Made by a program: the position numbers and the translations under genes. Source: Ctena decussata (lineage: Eukaryota; Mollusca; Bivalvia; Lucinida; Lucinidae). Taken from it: DNA of 64,000 nucleotides. Positions 45,226-56,521 of this stretch are shown here, piece after piece (the first letter of the stretch is position 1; every line of letters begins with the position of its first letter). A model generated the notes under the pieces. That model saw nothing but the letters and a program-made list of their open reading frames with translations. It was not told where the DNA came from and ran no database searches. The stretch spans positions 10,324,803 to 10,388,802 of the forward strand of contig OZ022515.1 of NCBI GenBank assembly GCA_963989385.1, written 5' to 3'.

Positions 45226-45395
45226 TTCAGTAGTAAAGGGTGGCACTATGGACCCGCCGTTTAGTCTACGGCCGGGTATGTCCATAGTGCCACCCTGTGC
45301 ATATTAGTAGTATAAGGTGGCACTTTGGACACGCCCGGCCGGAGATAAAGTTTCAGTCTCAGGGTATGTCCATAGTTCCACTCTTTTCTACTAAT
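45226..45395. repeat. Paired hairpin element upstream of exon 4
   Basis: AGTAAAGGGTGGCACTATGG ... GGTATGTCCATAGTGCCACC, then TAAGGTGGCACTTTGGACAC ... GGTATGTCCATAGTTCCACT. Two related dyads lie in tandem. Confidence 0.7.
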
Positions 45396-45539
45396 ACTGA
45401 TCTGTCGATATACAATATTTATTTAAACCACCGATCTCGCTTCCGTATGTCAGAGTATACGTACCCTCCATTTCGCGAGCAGTGTTGGATCTTTGTTATT
45501 TAATTCAGTGGGTCTCATTTCTTTCTTTATTGCTTCCAG

Positions 45540-46742
45540 GTGACGGGGGTTTAACGGCGGCAACAAGAAGAGGCAAAAGCAATCGCCCGGGCAGCGCAAA
45601 AAGCGACGTAAGCAGTCTTGCGCAGCGCTTTGCAAACAAAAGCTGGTACTTAAAGGGCTCCAAAAGCGCTAAAGGCGGACAGCAGACAAACAGCAATTCC
45701 ATGCATTCACATAAATCAAAAACAGACAAAATCTCAAAATCACAAAAATCAATCAGGGACAAAGATTCAGAGTCACATAAAACTAAAAGTGACAAAGAAT
45801 CAAAGTCACATAAATCTAAAAGTATGAATAAATCAAAGTCACATAAATCAAAAGGTAAAAAAGGATCAAAATCACATAGCTTGAAAAATCACAAAGGATC
45901 ACAGAAATCGAAAAGTGACACAGAATTAAAGTCACATAAGTCAAACAGCGGCAAAGCCATAAAATCACATCAATCAAAAAGCGAAAAAGATTCAAAGTCA
46001 CATATCTCAAAAAAGGAATCAAATCCACATAAATCCAAAACTGACAAAGGACCCAAGTCACATTACTCAAAAAGTGACAAAAGACCAAAACCACATAACT
46101 CAAAAAGTAGTGAAGATACAAAGTCACCTAGATCCAAGAGTGACAAGCACACAAAGTCACACAAATCAAAGAAAAAGTCACATAAGTCAGACAGTGACAA
46201 AGATACAAAGTCACGGCACCCAAAAAGTAGTGAAGATACAAAGTCACTTAGATCCAAGAGTGACAAGAACCCAAAGTCACATAAATCAAAGCAAAAGTCA
46301 CATAAATCAGACGATGAAAAAGATACTAAGTCACTGCACCCAAAAAGTAGTGAAGATACAAAGTCACTTAGATCCAAGAGTAACAAGAACACAAAGTCAC
46401 ACAAATCAAAGCAAAAGTCACATAAGTCAGACAGTGACAAAGACACAAAGTCACGTCACCTAAAAAGTAGTGAAGAAACAAAGTCACCTAGATCCAAAAG
46501 TGACAAGAACACAAAGTCACACAAATCAGAGAAAAAGTCACACAAATCAAAGAATGAGTCACACAAAACAAAGGAAAAGTCACACAAATCAGAGAAAAAG
46601 TCACATAAATCCGACAGTCACAAAGGCACAAAGTCACATCACTCCAAAAGCAGCAGGAGTACACACGGAAAAAGCAGAAAAAGTTCTTTGCAAAGCGCGG
46701 GAAGCAGCAAAATAAGCAGCAAGCAGTCATTTGACTTATCAG
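45540..46742 (+). CDS. Secreted repeat protein, exon 4: Ser/Lys/His-rich repeat domain (401 codons)
   Basis: Acceptor TTATTGCTTCCAG|GTGACG, donor GACTTATCAG|GTAATC; phase 1-1, 1203 nt. It opens GDGGLTAATRRGKSNRPGSA and a more normal segment (SLAQRFANKSWYLKG), then becomes almost only Ser, Lys, His, Asp and Thr, built on SHKSK and KSDKDTKS words. From about 46105 to 46520 a 40-residue unit (120 bp, SSEDTKS-RSKSDK-TKSHKSK-KSHKSDSDKDTKS) repeats about 3.5 times. Alternating Ser and Lys with periodic His suggests a polycation that could be heavily phosphorylated or bind metal or acidic polymers; this is inference. It is not an ShK toxin domain (no cysteines). The frame stays open upstream of the acceptor, but the first ATG there (45482) lies in the intron. 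Confidence 0.85.
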
Positions 46743-46781
46743 GTAATCACATATTAACTCATTTATACCTAGTGCACTCTT

Positions 46782-46968
46782 CCCAGCAGGCACATGACGT
46801 TGTTATGACGTCACACTGACGTTGATGCGACGTCACGACATTGCATCGACGTCAGTGTGACGTCATTTGACGTCAGTATGCACATTGCGTCTTACTGACG
46901 ACGTACTGACGTCTATGCGACATAATGACGTCGCATCGGCGTCAGTGTGACGTCCTGTGCCCGCTGGG
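46782..46968. repeat. TIR MITE packed with ACGTCA words
   Basis: CCCAGCAGGCACATGACGT at the left is mirrored by ACGTCCTGTGCCCGCTGGG at the right. The interior is made of GACGTC repeats, with three perfect TGACGTCA sites (46806, 46858, 46868). It begins 39 bases after the exon 4 donor. Confidence 0.8.
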
Positions 46969-47070
46969 TTCTGTCCTGATATGCTTGACACGTTCATAAG
47001 TCCTTTCAGGGGCGGTTGGTTCAGTTTTTATATTTATTGTTTTTTTCTTCTAGAGAAGGCTAATTTTTCT

Positions 47071-47140
47071 TTTACAAATAGTGTAGACCCTGATTAGACG
47101 TCGCGTTTAGCGGCGTCTGATTTTGGTCTGCACTGTTTGC
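47071..47140. repeat. Hairpin MITE, family C
   Basis: TTTACAAATAGTGTAGACCC, GATTAGACGTCGCG / CGGCGTCTGATTTTGGTCTG, CACTGTTTGC. Confidence 0.6.
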
Positions 47141-47437
47141 CCATGTTACTTTTATGGGACATTATACATAAACGGGTCACTCACATATGACGTCGCTTTT
47201 ATTCAGTGGATAATGACATGTCATAAAAATCGTATAACCGCACGTGTAATAACACTTTGGCGCGTACTCGTAACGTCAATGACAATGACCGTGTCAACAG
47301 TGCGTTTTCTTTGTGAAGTAATGTTCATTTTGAAGGCGATACTATCCCATTTTAAAGGGTCCTTTCTTTCTATCGATACTGCTCTCGGTCAAATGTGACC
47401 ATGATGGGGCAGGTTTATGGTGTGGCACATGTTATCA

Positions 47438-47495
47438 CAAAAAAAAAAAAAGAAAAAAAAGAAAGAAAGAAAAAAGAAAAAAAAAGAAAGAAAAA
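47438..47495. repeat. A/AAG-rich simple repeat
   Basis: Runs of A broken by single G (AAAAGAAAGAAAGAAAAAAG). Confidence 0.9.
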
Positions 47496-47559
47496 TGAAT
47501 TTGTGACAAAGCCACCAGCAGATTAAAACTATTTACAAGAAGTCCGCAGGGGCAGGCAT

Positions 47560-47765
47560 TCCATACCTAACCCCTGCTCTACCCTAGGATATTATATTTT
47601 GGCCTTAAACCCATCAACTGTCTCCGAAGAGACAGCTTCAGTTGTAAGGCCATTCCAATATGCAATTGTCCTGGGGAAAACGACTTCTTAAAACCGTCCG
47701 TATAAGCGTCTGAACGGCGATACTGGAATGGGTTGGACCTACTTCTCCTGGTCCTATGATAAACA
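47560..47765 (-). pseudogene. LINE reverse transcriptase 3' end, minus strand
   Basis: Minus strand reads SRSNPFQYRRSDAYTDGFKK and, after one frameshift near 47695, SFFPRTIAYWNGLTTEAVSS, ETVDGFKAKI and stop. The FPRTI-x2-WN-x-L...V-x-A-x-T/S-x-FK pattern is the usual C-terminus of many non-LTR retrotransposons. Confidence 0.75.
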
Positions 47766-48059
47766 GAATCTTACAGTCGTTGTCATTTCATATGAAATTT
47801 ATGAAACCCGCCGAAGGCTCGTTTCATAAGTTCATATGAAATGACCACTTGTGTAAGATCTTTTATTTATCATAAACTTTACGTGACCCTGATCTTTACC
47901 ATCTTAATTTTAAAGGGGGTGAAAAAAGTAAGAAAAAATATGTTTGCAAAATTACAAAACAATGTTTCGTCCAAAACTATATCAAAGTGCAGGTCCACAT
48001 GAAGTGGCTCATCATAAGCTACCTCGTATGGAGATTCGCTGTTTGCAAATTCAACTTTT

Positions 48060-49030
48060 TTGCCCCTGTCAGGAAATGGGGCAGGGCATGATTATAGTGT
48101 TGTCCTTGTCCTTACGTGCGTGTGTAAGTCTGTACCTCCGTCACCCTTAGTAGTACTCTTCTTGTATCAGCAGATTCTTCTACAATATTTGATGCAGGGA
48201 ATTTAAAACTTGCAACACAGTTCAGGCATGCATTGAACAGGTGCATAAAAGAAACAGAATTTTGATCTCTGTCATTTTTGCAGAATTTTGTCCCTTTAAA
48301 TGACACATATTTTGAACATATTTCACACAAATTGGACGGACACGCGGCGCAAAGTGTGTGCAACTATGGTTACGTACAACGGTTGAGCCACTTGGGTAAC
48401 GGCGATAAGAGAATTAAACTGAACTGAACTGAACATATTTCACACTTTGTAGTACGTCCGTGCCCAGTATTTGATGCAGGGATTTGAAACTTGCAACACA
48501 GTTCAGACATGCATTGAGCATGTGCATAAAGGAAACAGAACTTTGAGTCCTGTCATCAGTGCAGAATTATGTCCCCTTAAATGACATAATATTTTCGTGC
48601 CTTATATATAAGGCCCCCCACACCTTGTCAGCGCTCTAGCGACCTCATTTATGAACCGATTTTGATATAACACCACAGCTATATTGGGTATGACAGTACC
48701 TCGAATGAGTTAACATTTCAGGTTGGTAGGCCGTCAAGGTGAAGGTCAATTGGCTATTTCACAAAAACTTGGTCATTGCTCTAGCGATTTTATTTATGAA
48801 CAATCTTAATTTAACGGCATACAAATGTAAAGTATGACAATATCTTGCGGATAAGTTAACGTTTCAGCACTGTAGGCCCAAGATCAAGGCCACAGTTGTT
48901 GTTTATATATGTGTATATTTACTTGTATATATAAAAAACTTTGTCATCCCTTTAGCCCCTTCATTTGTTGACAGATTTTGGTACAACTTTATGCCCTTTG
49001 TCATTATTCTAACTTGATGACATCCTCACT
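48060..49030. repeat. Tandem-duplicated repeat region with a SINE-like insert
   Basis: A segment with ATATTTGATGCAGGGA, CTTGCAACACAGTTCA and GCATAAA(A/G)GAAACAGAA occurs at about 48185-48320 and again at 48465-48600. Between them (48340-48435) is an inverted relative of 30060-30120 (GTTACGTACAACGGTTGAGC). From 48600 a diverged relative of the 146-bp array follows. Confidence 0.6.
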
Positions 49031-49947
49031 ATATCAGCTGATGAAGTAATCTTAAGTTCATGTCACTTATTTAAGGTAGACGAATAGTGAATAAAAATAT
49101 TGATGGGGCATTCATTTCATTATAGCAGCTGAATAACCCAAAGGGCTATAAAACATTTGGATAAGAAAAGAAAAATTTTCACCGTTTTGTTTTCCTAAAA
49201 ACAAACTTTTGTATTTATACATACTTTTTTTACACATTTTCCATTAAAATTCATGTCTCTAGCACATGGGTGCACTTTCATTTCTGCAAATCATATAATC
49301 TTTAATATAGGGTATTTGAAACAAACTGGTAAGAAAAATTGCAATTATCTTGATAATAAGTATATTTTTACATTTTATAAAAAATGCAAGAAAATTGAAT
49401 TTCATGAAAAACGCCATGAAAAATATATTCAATCGATGGGGCATGCTTATAATATGCATATTGTTTTAGTAAAACTTACATTGTATGATACAGAATAAAA
49501 CAAAAAACAAACATTTCACCGTTTTGTTTCCTAGAAAAACAATGTTTAAGTTCAAAAATATCCCCTAAAAAGACTGCCCAAATACTGCACCTGCTGCAAG
49601 CACAGCCGGTCCTCGCCCTGTTATCTATTTTCCTGTTGTTCCGGGTCTACTATAGAGTAATGCCTAAAAAATGCGCGGATGGAATTGAAATTGTAAAGAC
49701 CTTGATCATTCTGGTTCCTAAGGAACAGTCTGGTCACGGTTTCCACTGTTTGTACAGATGTATCTGCCCGAAAACTTAGGATCTTTATGGTAGACATTGT
49801 AAGTGTGTATATATTCCATAGTTGATTGATTTCACCATGAACAATAACTCTGTTATGTGTTTTAACAAGTCAATACAGAGTTATTGTGTATCTAAATACC
49901 CTAATTCATTATTCTAGGAGAGAAACTTGATGAATGCATTCTAATGG

Positions 49948-49948
<1 letters not shown>
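49031..49948 (+). other. Intron 4, AT-rich stretch
   Basis: A short SINE fragment near 49588-49635 (CACCTGCTGCAAGCACAGCC, GGTCCTCGCCCTG on the complementary sense) and a family C half hairpin near 49680-49755. Otherwise nothing recognised. Confidence 0.4.
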
Positions 49949-49991
<43 letters not shown>

Positions 49992-50000
49992 TAATAATAA
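49949..50000. repeat. (AAT)n microsatellite
   Basis: About 15 AAT units with one interrupting GAT. Confidence 0.95.
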
Positions 50001-50282
50001 CTGCTTCGAAATTCGGCTTTTTTTGCCCTTGGAAAAATAGATGAGAAATTTTGAGTTACCCGTTACCATATTGTCGATTATCTGATACTATCAAGTCATT
50101 GTACACAAGGGTTAACACAGCTGCCCGCTGCCCTATTGTAATCAGCCCCGGATCCAGGGGGTGGGCTTTGGGGCTGCAGCCCCGCCATTTGGCCTCTGTG
50201 TTATGTAATATATGTAGGCCTCCAGATAAAAAGAAGTATCTGATGACAGTTTGAGAAAATTTATCCAATGTGGTTAGATCAA

Positions 50283-50375
50283 AATATTCAAAATATATGT
50301 TGCGACATATCGCATTAGAATCGCCTCGGGGAGGCGATTCTGATGAGATGTCACAACATATATTTCAAGAAAAAA
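50283..50375. repeat. Hairpin MITE, family D-like
   Basis: ATATATGTTGCGACATATCG, CATTAGAATCGCCTC / GAGGCGATTCTGATGAGATG, TCACAACATATAT. Confidence 0.7.
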
Positions 50376-51559
50376 AAATAAAATATTCTCTTGAAATTGA
50401 ACCATAAATATGTCATATTTTCAAGCCCCTCCCCCACACACATACATTTCGGCACCTCCCAGCCCACCAGTTATCCAGAGCCCCACCAGTACGTGATGGT
50501 CTGGATCCGGGCCTGTGTAATCACAGGCTACCGTTTTACAAGAGGAATGTGCACACAACAGAAGCAATTAACAGTCATAAAATTTCTGTAACTTTGAAAA
50601 AGCTGAGACTTAGAGGAAAGACAATTAAATATAATTTACAAGACGGTACTTCATAATTTACAAAGACGATGATCCAGAAAGTGGAGGAAACCGAGTCCTT
50701 TCTGGAACATTGCGGTTTTGCTGGAGACTTTGGGTCAGTAAGTACCGTTTCGGGCACACTTTGCTCAGAACCGCCAGACGCTCATGGTTGAGCGTTTAAA
50801 TGACTTTTTAATGATCAAGAATATGAATCATAAATATTTCAATTATTTTATATGTTTTTCGAACAAAAATAGCTTTGACTGTCGGAGAAAATAATATACG
50901 TTTCGTTCATTAGTTAACTTCGCCGAATAGATATTCCGTTAGTAGGAACTGATAGAAATCATTAGTTTTCGCGACGTGCGTTTGCTGGTCACGTACACTG
51001 GCAACTCTATAGAGTTTTATAGCACATGCATAATTTGCTCTTCTGTTGCCAGTGGTTACGTAGTAAAACCACATCCACTTGGGGTCCAAAACTGATCTCT
51101 TGCAGTTTTTTCCCACTTATTTTTACATTTGAGTATACTTGAACTCCACCTTAACGGAGATTAATGGTTTGGTCACGTATAGAAAACATTTGCAATCATC
51201 CATATTTGCTCCCTTGGCTTAAAAAACAAGATATTGAACTCCCTGCTGATCTATTTTGGCCCCTGTCTCGGTAAACAGTGCTTCACCTTCCAAATTCAAC
51301 ACCTTCATGTAAATTACTTACGTCCCTCAGTTTGCCAGACACTGGCATTACATGGATACTGGTATCGTTTCAAATGTCTCTCGAATTCTTGCATTTTCTC
51401 ACCGAATATGTAGAAAATAAGGACAAAATCTTGTACTGCATCATTTTGGACAATAAATTGCTGTGCGCATGACAAATAGACTGGTTCTTTCAGAATTACA
51501 TTCCAAGAACTACCAAATGCAGATTCTCAAGACAAGTCATGTAATTTGTGTTTTTACCA
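50376..51559 (+). other. Intron 4, stretch without recognised feature
   Basis: A possible inverted pair GGATCCAGGGGG (50150) / CTGGATCCGGGCC (50500) suggests a small repeat; no gene supported. Confidence 0.35.
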
Positions 51560-51584
51560 TTTTTTTTTCCTTTTTTTGCTGTGC

Positions 51585-51835
51585 TTCTCGGAAGAGGTCA
51601 ACTCTTACTGGAAAGACATAAACCCTATTGCACTCAGAACAGCCAAAACTCCAAAGAGTTTTGGCCGTTCTGAGTGCAATATGGTTAATGGCTCCTCTGG
51701 AAGCAAATTGTTTCTTGTAAGAAAAGACTCCAATTTGGAATGGCTTCTTTGTCCAGGGAAGCAAACAAGAAGTTACAAAAGCTGTTTCCCTTTGAAAAAA
51801 CGGCAAAAGAAAATGGAGGGCTTGGAGATGTATCT
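51585..51835. repeat. Palindromic MITE with a GCACTCAGAACAGCCAAAAC core
   Basis: Centre: CCTATTGCACTCAGAACAGC, CAAAACTC mirrored by GAGTTTTGGCCGTTCTGAGT, GCAATATGG. Flanks with GGAAGCAAA and GCTCCTCTGGAAGC resemble 61440-61625 and 22996-23130, suggesting one dispersed family. Confidence 0.65.
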
Positions 51836-51989
51836 ATTCACCTTAAAAAGTATTTATGGAAAATGTTGGCTTGCTTGGAGACATGAAACATTATGTTACA
51901 GACTTTTAGATATAGAGATCTTACATGAGTGCTCATGTATTATTGAATTTATTAAACGAGTTGGGGTAAAAAGATAAGATGCGTGCATC

Positions 51990-52092
51990 TTACGAGACGG
52001 TTCAGATGAGGGGTCACAACATATGGTTTCAATGAGAAATAAAGAAAATTATCCCTCAGTTATCATCAAATAACCCTCTTATCTAGAGCTCT
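51990..52092. repeat. Family D MITE, right half only
   Basis: GAGACGGTTCAGATGAGGGG, TCACAACATATGGTTTCAAT, GAGAAATAAAGAAAATTATC, ... CTCTTATCTAGAGCTCT equals the right arm of 61768-61969; the left arm is missing. It ends 40 bases before the next exon. Confidence 0.75.
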
Positions 52093-52132
52093 GAGACTTC
52101 TGATGTTTGTCTTTGGTTTTATTTTCCAGCAG

Positions 52133-52179
52133 GGGGAGAAGAGTGTAAACGGATCACTTTTGCCAGTAAGAGACGAAGG
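52133..52179 (+). CDS. Secreted repeat protein, exon 5 (47 nt, basic segment)
   Basis: Acceptor TTTTATTTTCCAGCAG|GGGG, donor CGAAGG|GTAAGC; enters phase 1, leaves phase 0. It encodes GGEECKRITFASKRRR. Two acceptors three bases apart (CAGCAG) allow an extra Ala codon without changing frame. RRR before the next domain could be a processing site for furin-like proteases (inference). A weaker internal donor (GCCA|GTAAGA) exists but would put the next exon out of frame. Confidence 0.6.
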
Positions 52180-52194
52180 GTAAGCATCACAGGG

Positions 52195-52495
52195 TATCAG
52201 CTAGTCTGCCATTTTTCACTTTCTGCCGAGACTGTCCGTCATAATTGGCTTTCGCCCAGACCGTCCACGATACCTTGCTTCCTGCCAAGACTGCTGTGCA
52301 TGATAAATGGCTTCCTGCCGAGACTGTCGGCATGATTCTGCTTCCTGCCAAGACTCATGGCAGGAAGCAGAATCACGAGGACAGTGTCGGCAGGAAGCAA
52401 TTTTTCACGGATGGAAGTCTTAAAAGGAAGCAAGAGATAGTAGACAGTCTTGATGGAAGCCAAACATGATGGACAGGCTTGGCAGGAAGCAAAAA
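52195..52495. repeat. Inverted array of GGCAGGAAGC words
   Basis: The left half repeats GCTTCCTGCC(A/G)AGACTG, and the right half repeats its complement AGTCTTGGCAGGAAGC; the centre is at CAAGACTCATGG near 52350. Confidence 0.75.
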
Positions 52496-52559
52496 TTGGT
52501 GGACTAGTTTAAAAAATTTGAAAAAAAAAAAAAAAAAATCTATATGTGAGTTTATTTTA

Positions 52560-53522
52560 TTAGACTGAAATATTTATTCAGGTTCACTGAGATTCTGTTG
52601 CCCGTCAACATTTTCAAACATCTTCTTCTCCAAAGCCGCTGGGCCAATCAAAGCCTACGAAAATCTTCTTTTCCAGAACCGAAAAGCAAATGACCTTGAA
52701 ACTTGGTATGTAGCATTAGGAACTTGAACTCATCATAATTTGGACAAATGATGGCCGTAGGTTGTCCTTGACTTAATTTAAGATAAGGTTAACTTTTGTA
52801 TGTTGTGCTTTTATATGGGAAAATGCTTAAACAGTTGATTTCTCAGAAACTGTGTAAGTCTAAGGTACAATATTTGGTATCTATGGTTAACTAAGTGACC
52901 AGATGAAGATATTATGTTGCTATAGGTCAAGGTCATTTTCTGACCTTCAAGGCTACTGAGATTCTGTTGCTCGTCAACATTTTCAAATATCTTCTCCTCT
53001 GAAGCCTTTGGGCTGATTGAGGCCATATTTGATATGGAACCTCCCTCAATATGGAAACAAAAGTTTGTTTTAGGACTCCGGGGCACATGACCAAGATGGC
53101 TGCCATGCCCATATCGTAAGAACCCTTTAATAATCTTCTCCTGAATCTATAGGCCAATGACCTTGAAACTTTGTGTGTAGCATAGGGGACTTTGGCTCTA
53201 TATTGTTTTCAAATCATGACCCTGCACTGACCTTCCTTATGCTTTTATATGGGAAATTGTTAAACACTGGGTTACACATAAAACCATTTAAGCTTAGATA
53301 TAATAATTGAAAATTATAGTTAACTAAATGAATACATGAAGACATAAGGTCACCAAAGGTCAAGGTCATTCTTTGACCTTTGCTCAAGATCACTGAGATT
53401 TTAAAATTAAAATACATGTATGCACTTTAAAGCTACTGGTTTAAAATTTGTAGAAAATGAGCGAAGTGATATATTGTGTCTGTTGACTGTAAGGTCTCAG
53501 ATGACCATTGGTCCTCTGGTTT
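52560..53522. repeat. Tandem-repeat element ending in a GACCATTGGTC hairpin
   Basis: Three diverged copies of a unit of about 350-400 bp (CACTGAGATTCTGTTGC, ATTTTCAAA.ATCTTCTCC, ATGACCTTGAAACTT). It ends GATGACCATTGGTCCTCTGG, TTTTA, similar to the end of the element at 7077-9885 (hairpin plus CTCTTGTTTTA). Confidence 0.6.
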
Positions 53523-53694
53523 TATTTACCAGTTACCAGTTACAGTATGAAGTATATAACTTAAAAGTGTAAATATGGGAATTTACCTTTTACTTTTCAA
53601 CATTCTTTTGGTGAAGAAATGAGAGGCTGGTGCTAAAATTTGTTGTTAAGCCCTTCACACTTCATGGAATGCAAGCAGTATCAAAAAGTAAAAT

Positions 53695-53932
53695 GAGCCA
53701 CGACACAACAAAACCAACAAAGTGGCAGGTGTGCCCAGCGAAGACGCAGACCAACCCAGGCAACTGCCCAGTCTTATTAGAGTATTCACTGTCAGCATGG
53801 AGGTAGCTCAGGTCCTTAGCTACTCTTTAAGCAAACAGCAAAGACTCTGATCAGACTGGATGGAATCCCATGCTGATCTGAGTCTTTGCTGAGCACACAT
53901 GACACTTGGTTGGTTTTGTCATGTTTTGGCTT
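53695..53932. repeat. Palindromic MITE, family A
   Basis: GAGCCACGACACAACAAAAC, CAACAAAGTGGCA mirrored by TGACACTTGGTTGGTTTTGT, CATGTTTTGGCTTA. Confidence 0.8.
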
Positions 53933-54860
53933 ATATATCAATTCTTAAGGTGGAATAGGACAAAACCAAAATTTTCAGTTTTCTAATGAAAATGTACATG
54001 ATAAATTTTTTTAGTCTTTTCTGACTCACGAAATGACTTTCTTTTTGGCGTCCAACAAATATTTCTTTTTCTATGACGTCGTGAAAATGTGACGGTCTGA
54101 CGTTATTTTACGCAAAATAAATATCGCTCAGATATCCTTATTTTTCAACCCTGTTCTGCTGTCGTTAAAGATACTGATATCAATTTCACATCAGAGTGCG
54201 ACCCGTCAAGAGATCTTCGAAGCTGTGGTATTATTTTTCCCCAAGCTTTACGCATTACGTCAGGATTGACGTAAACATGAATTTCCATTTGCTGTTGAAA
54301 TTTGCCTTTTCTAACATAAAATGGTAAATAGAAAAAAAACGTCTCCGAAAAATATACCTCAAATTTTGATATGTTTTAATGATAGGTATTTTTAAGATTT
54401 TTAAAAACTAAAATTAGAAATTCACCGTGTAAATTTTTCGCAATACTATCTTTTTCAAGTATACCCCCTGTTCAGACAGCGTCGTTGGTTTTAACGTCAC
54501 ATTAACGTTTCTGTTTACCGGCACACAGTCTTAGTATGAAAGTGTATTCTTGTTCAAGGGAAATGGTCTTTATTCGTAATCTTGGGACGGTGAGCGTTAT
54601 TAGTTCTAAACAAAGTACTTATATCAGCTAAATTTAGGAAGAGTAATTATAACTGATGCTAAAACTCATGAATCTGTCCATTTAGTAATTCAGTTTAATG
54701 GTCTTAATAAAAAGAAGTCTGGCCAAAGTTCACCGGGCCTGCAAGCACAATATTGGATATCTAGAAAAATGAATAGTAAGGACTGTGAAGGCTTAACGGT
54801 ATAGGCCTATGACTAAAAGAGACCATCAACATTTGAGAATGTTGTTTTCAACACATAAAT

Positions 54861-55095
54861 GAACCTGCACGAGAAAACTAGCAAAGTTGCATGTGCGCCC
54901 AGAGAAGACTCAGATTAACATGAACATCCGCCAAGTCTGACCAGAGTCTTCGCTGTGCGCTTAAAGGGTAGCTACGGGCCTAAGCTAGCACCATGTTGAC
55001 AGCGAAGACTCTGACCAGACTGGGCAGATGCCCGGGCTGATCTGAGTCTGCGCTGCGCGCACATGCCACTTTGTAGGTTTTGTCATGTCGCGGCC
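54861..55095. repeat. Palindromic MITE, family A, inside the large TIR element
   Basis: GCACGAGAAAACTAGCAAAG, TTGCATGTGCGC mirrored by GCGCACATGCCACTTTGTAG, GTTTTGTCATGTCGCGGCCC. Confidence 0.75.
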
Positions 55096-55239
55096 CAAAT
55101 GTTTTCGTCATATGCACGGAAACAAATGAACAGAACAGAACAATACGAGCATTAAAAAAAGGCGACGCCCCGTGGCTATGCATACGTTCGGCGGAAGGGG
55201 GGGGGGGTATTTTCGAGCATTGCAACAGAACATGATAAG

Positions 55240-55365
55240 CTTAAGTTTTATTGTTTTACGTCCACGTTAAACATCTATAGTCATGTGGGGACGGTCAGTT
55301 ACCCTAACCACACTATTCCTTTGGCTCTTGAGTCGGACACGCTACTTACTGCGCCACGCGGCCCC
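55240..55365 (-). repeat. SINE fragment, minus strand
   Basis: Minus strand reads GTGGCGCAGTAAGTAGCGTG, TCCGACTCAAGAGCC, GGAATAGTGTGGTTAGGGTA, ACTGACCGTCCCCACATGAC, ACGTTTAACGTGGACG, which matches the body of the SINE at 44925-45195. Confidence 0.65.
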
Positions 55366-55514
55366 GGGAGAATAAAATGAAGCAGGGGTCGTCATAAAAG
55401 AATAACAAAACATGACATATACCAAACTGTTACTTATAGTTTATATGTTGTGAAAACAATCGGATATATCGCCGTAAGTTGGTGTAATAGGCTTTGCCAT
55501 TGTAAAATGGGTCG

Positions 55515-55757
55515 ATGACTATTCTGTTCTTTTACGAGAACAGACCAGAGGTCGCCGACCCTTTCCACGACACGGGGCTCTTCTCTTTGAATTGGAGAGA
55601 GGACGGACAAACAGACTCGGTGCTAGGATTGTGCAATCATTGCCCTCCTGGGGAACATAGTTTTGAGAATTGGACAAAAAATACTCTCGCCATCTGGGAA
55701 CATCGTTATCATGGTTATAAGAATAGAAACAACAACTGGAATTGGAAAAATCGTTAG
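55515..55757 (+). CDS. Unidentified 80-codon frame inside the large TIR element
   Basis: Reads FYENRPEVADPFHDTGLFSL, NWREDGQTDSVLGLCNHCPP, then WTKNTLAIWEHRYHGYKNR. Composition is protein-like (Trp, Cys, charged residues) rather than repeat-like, and it ends in a stop at 55755. I recognise no family. It may be a captured exon or chance; no splice sites are certain. Confidence 0.2.
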   Translation: MTILFFYENRPEVADPFHDTGLFSLNWREDGQTDSVLGLCNHCPPGEHSFENWTKNTLAIWEHRYHGYKNRNNNWNWKNR

Positions 55758-56022
55758 GAGAATCAAATAGAGAAGAAGTGGAAGAGGAACAATTGTACCT
55801 CCTAACAGAACATATCCTTTATTCTCTCAGATCTTAATACATGGCATATGAGGTGTTTTAGAATAAAGACAAACTATCAATTGAGTCGAAATACATGTAA
55901 TTCTTATAGATAGAAAAAGAACACAGAGGCCGAGCACAGAGGGTTAGAAACTATATAGCTACATTGTTTCGAGTATTACGCATACCGAACAAGTCTATAC
56001 GTTGGTCAACTGTGTATACATG

Positions 56023-56343
56023 CACTGCAAGAAATAACGGTAGATTTTACGGTAAAATAACTGGCAACCAGCTGCCAGTCTTTTTACCGTTATTTTTACG
56101 GGCGCCCGTAAAAATTGCAGGAATCATCAAGCAGAGTGGGACAGAATAGAGCAGGTGTCGTTTTGGTCAGATAGCCCTTTAACAATACAAAGTTATTTTC
56201 GAGTGCGCCAAGTTTACATAAAACTTCCTTTTCGTGATTTCCAACAATGTCTTACAGGCAAACGCCCGTAAAAATAACGGGAAAAGGACTGGCAGCTGGT
56301 TTCCAGTTATTCTACCGTAAAATCTACAGATTTTTTTACAGTG
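56023..56343. mobile_element. Family H MITE copy 1 (ACTGTAAAAA / TTTACGGTA...CTGGCAACCAGCTGCCAG)
   Basis: About 90-bp inverted ends: CACTGCAAGAAATAACGGTA, GATTTTACGGTAAAATAACT, GGCAACCAGCTGCCAG ... CTGGCAGCTGGTTTCCAGTT, ATTCTACCGTAAAATCTACA, GATTTTTTTACAGTG. Centre: CAATACAAAGTTATTTTCGA. No coding. Confidence 0.85.
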
Positions 56344-56521
56344 TGTAGTTCCGAATGCTGTCAGGTCCGCCCCAAGCAACCATGATACGACCCATGACAA
56401 CCCGTCCCACGTTCCAGGAAGTATCTGACGACCTGCACCACGACCGGCGCTGATAGGGGTCCGTCAACTATAGGGCCTATAGGGCGAGAAGTCCAGGGGC
56501 AGACATGATAATAATAATAAT

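Noticed and set aside
45700..46700. ShK-type toxin domain suggested by the letters SHKSK
   Set aside because: The real ShK domain is defined by six cysteines; this segment has none.
45816..46793. Minus-strand frames opposite the Ser/Lys/His exon and QSH-type frames on the plus strand
   Set aside because: Repeat shadows; no splice sites or conserved domains, while the SHKSK frame has clean borders.
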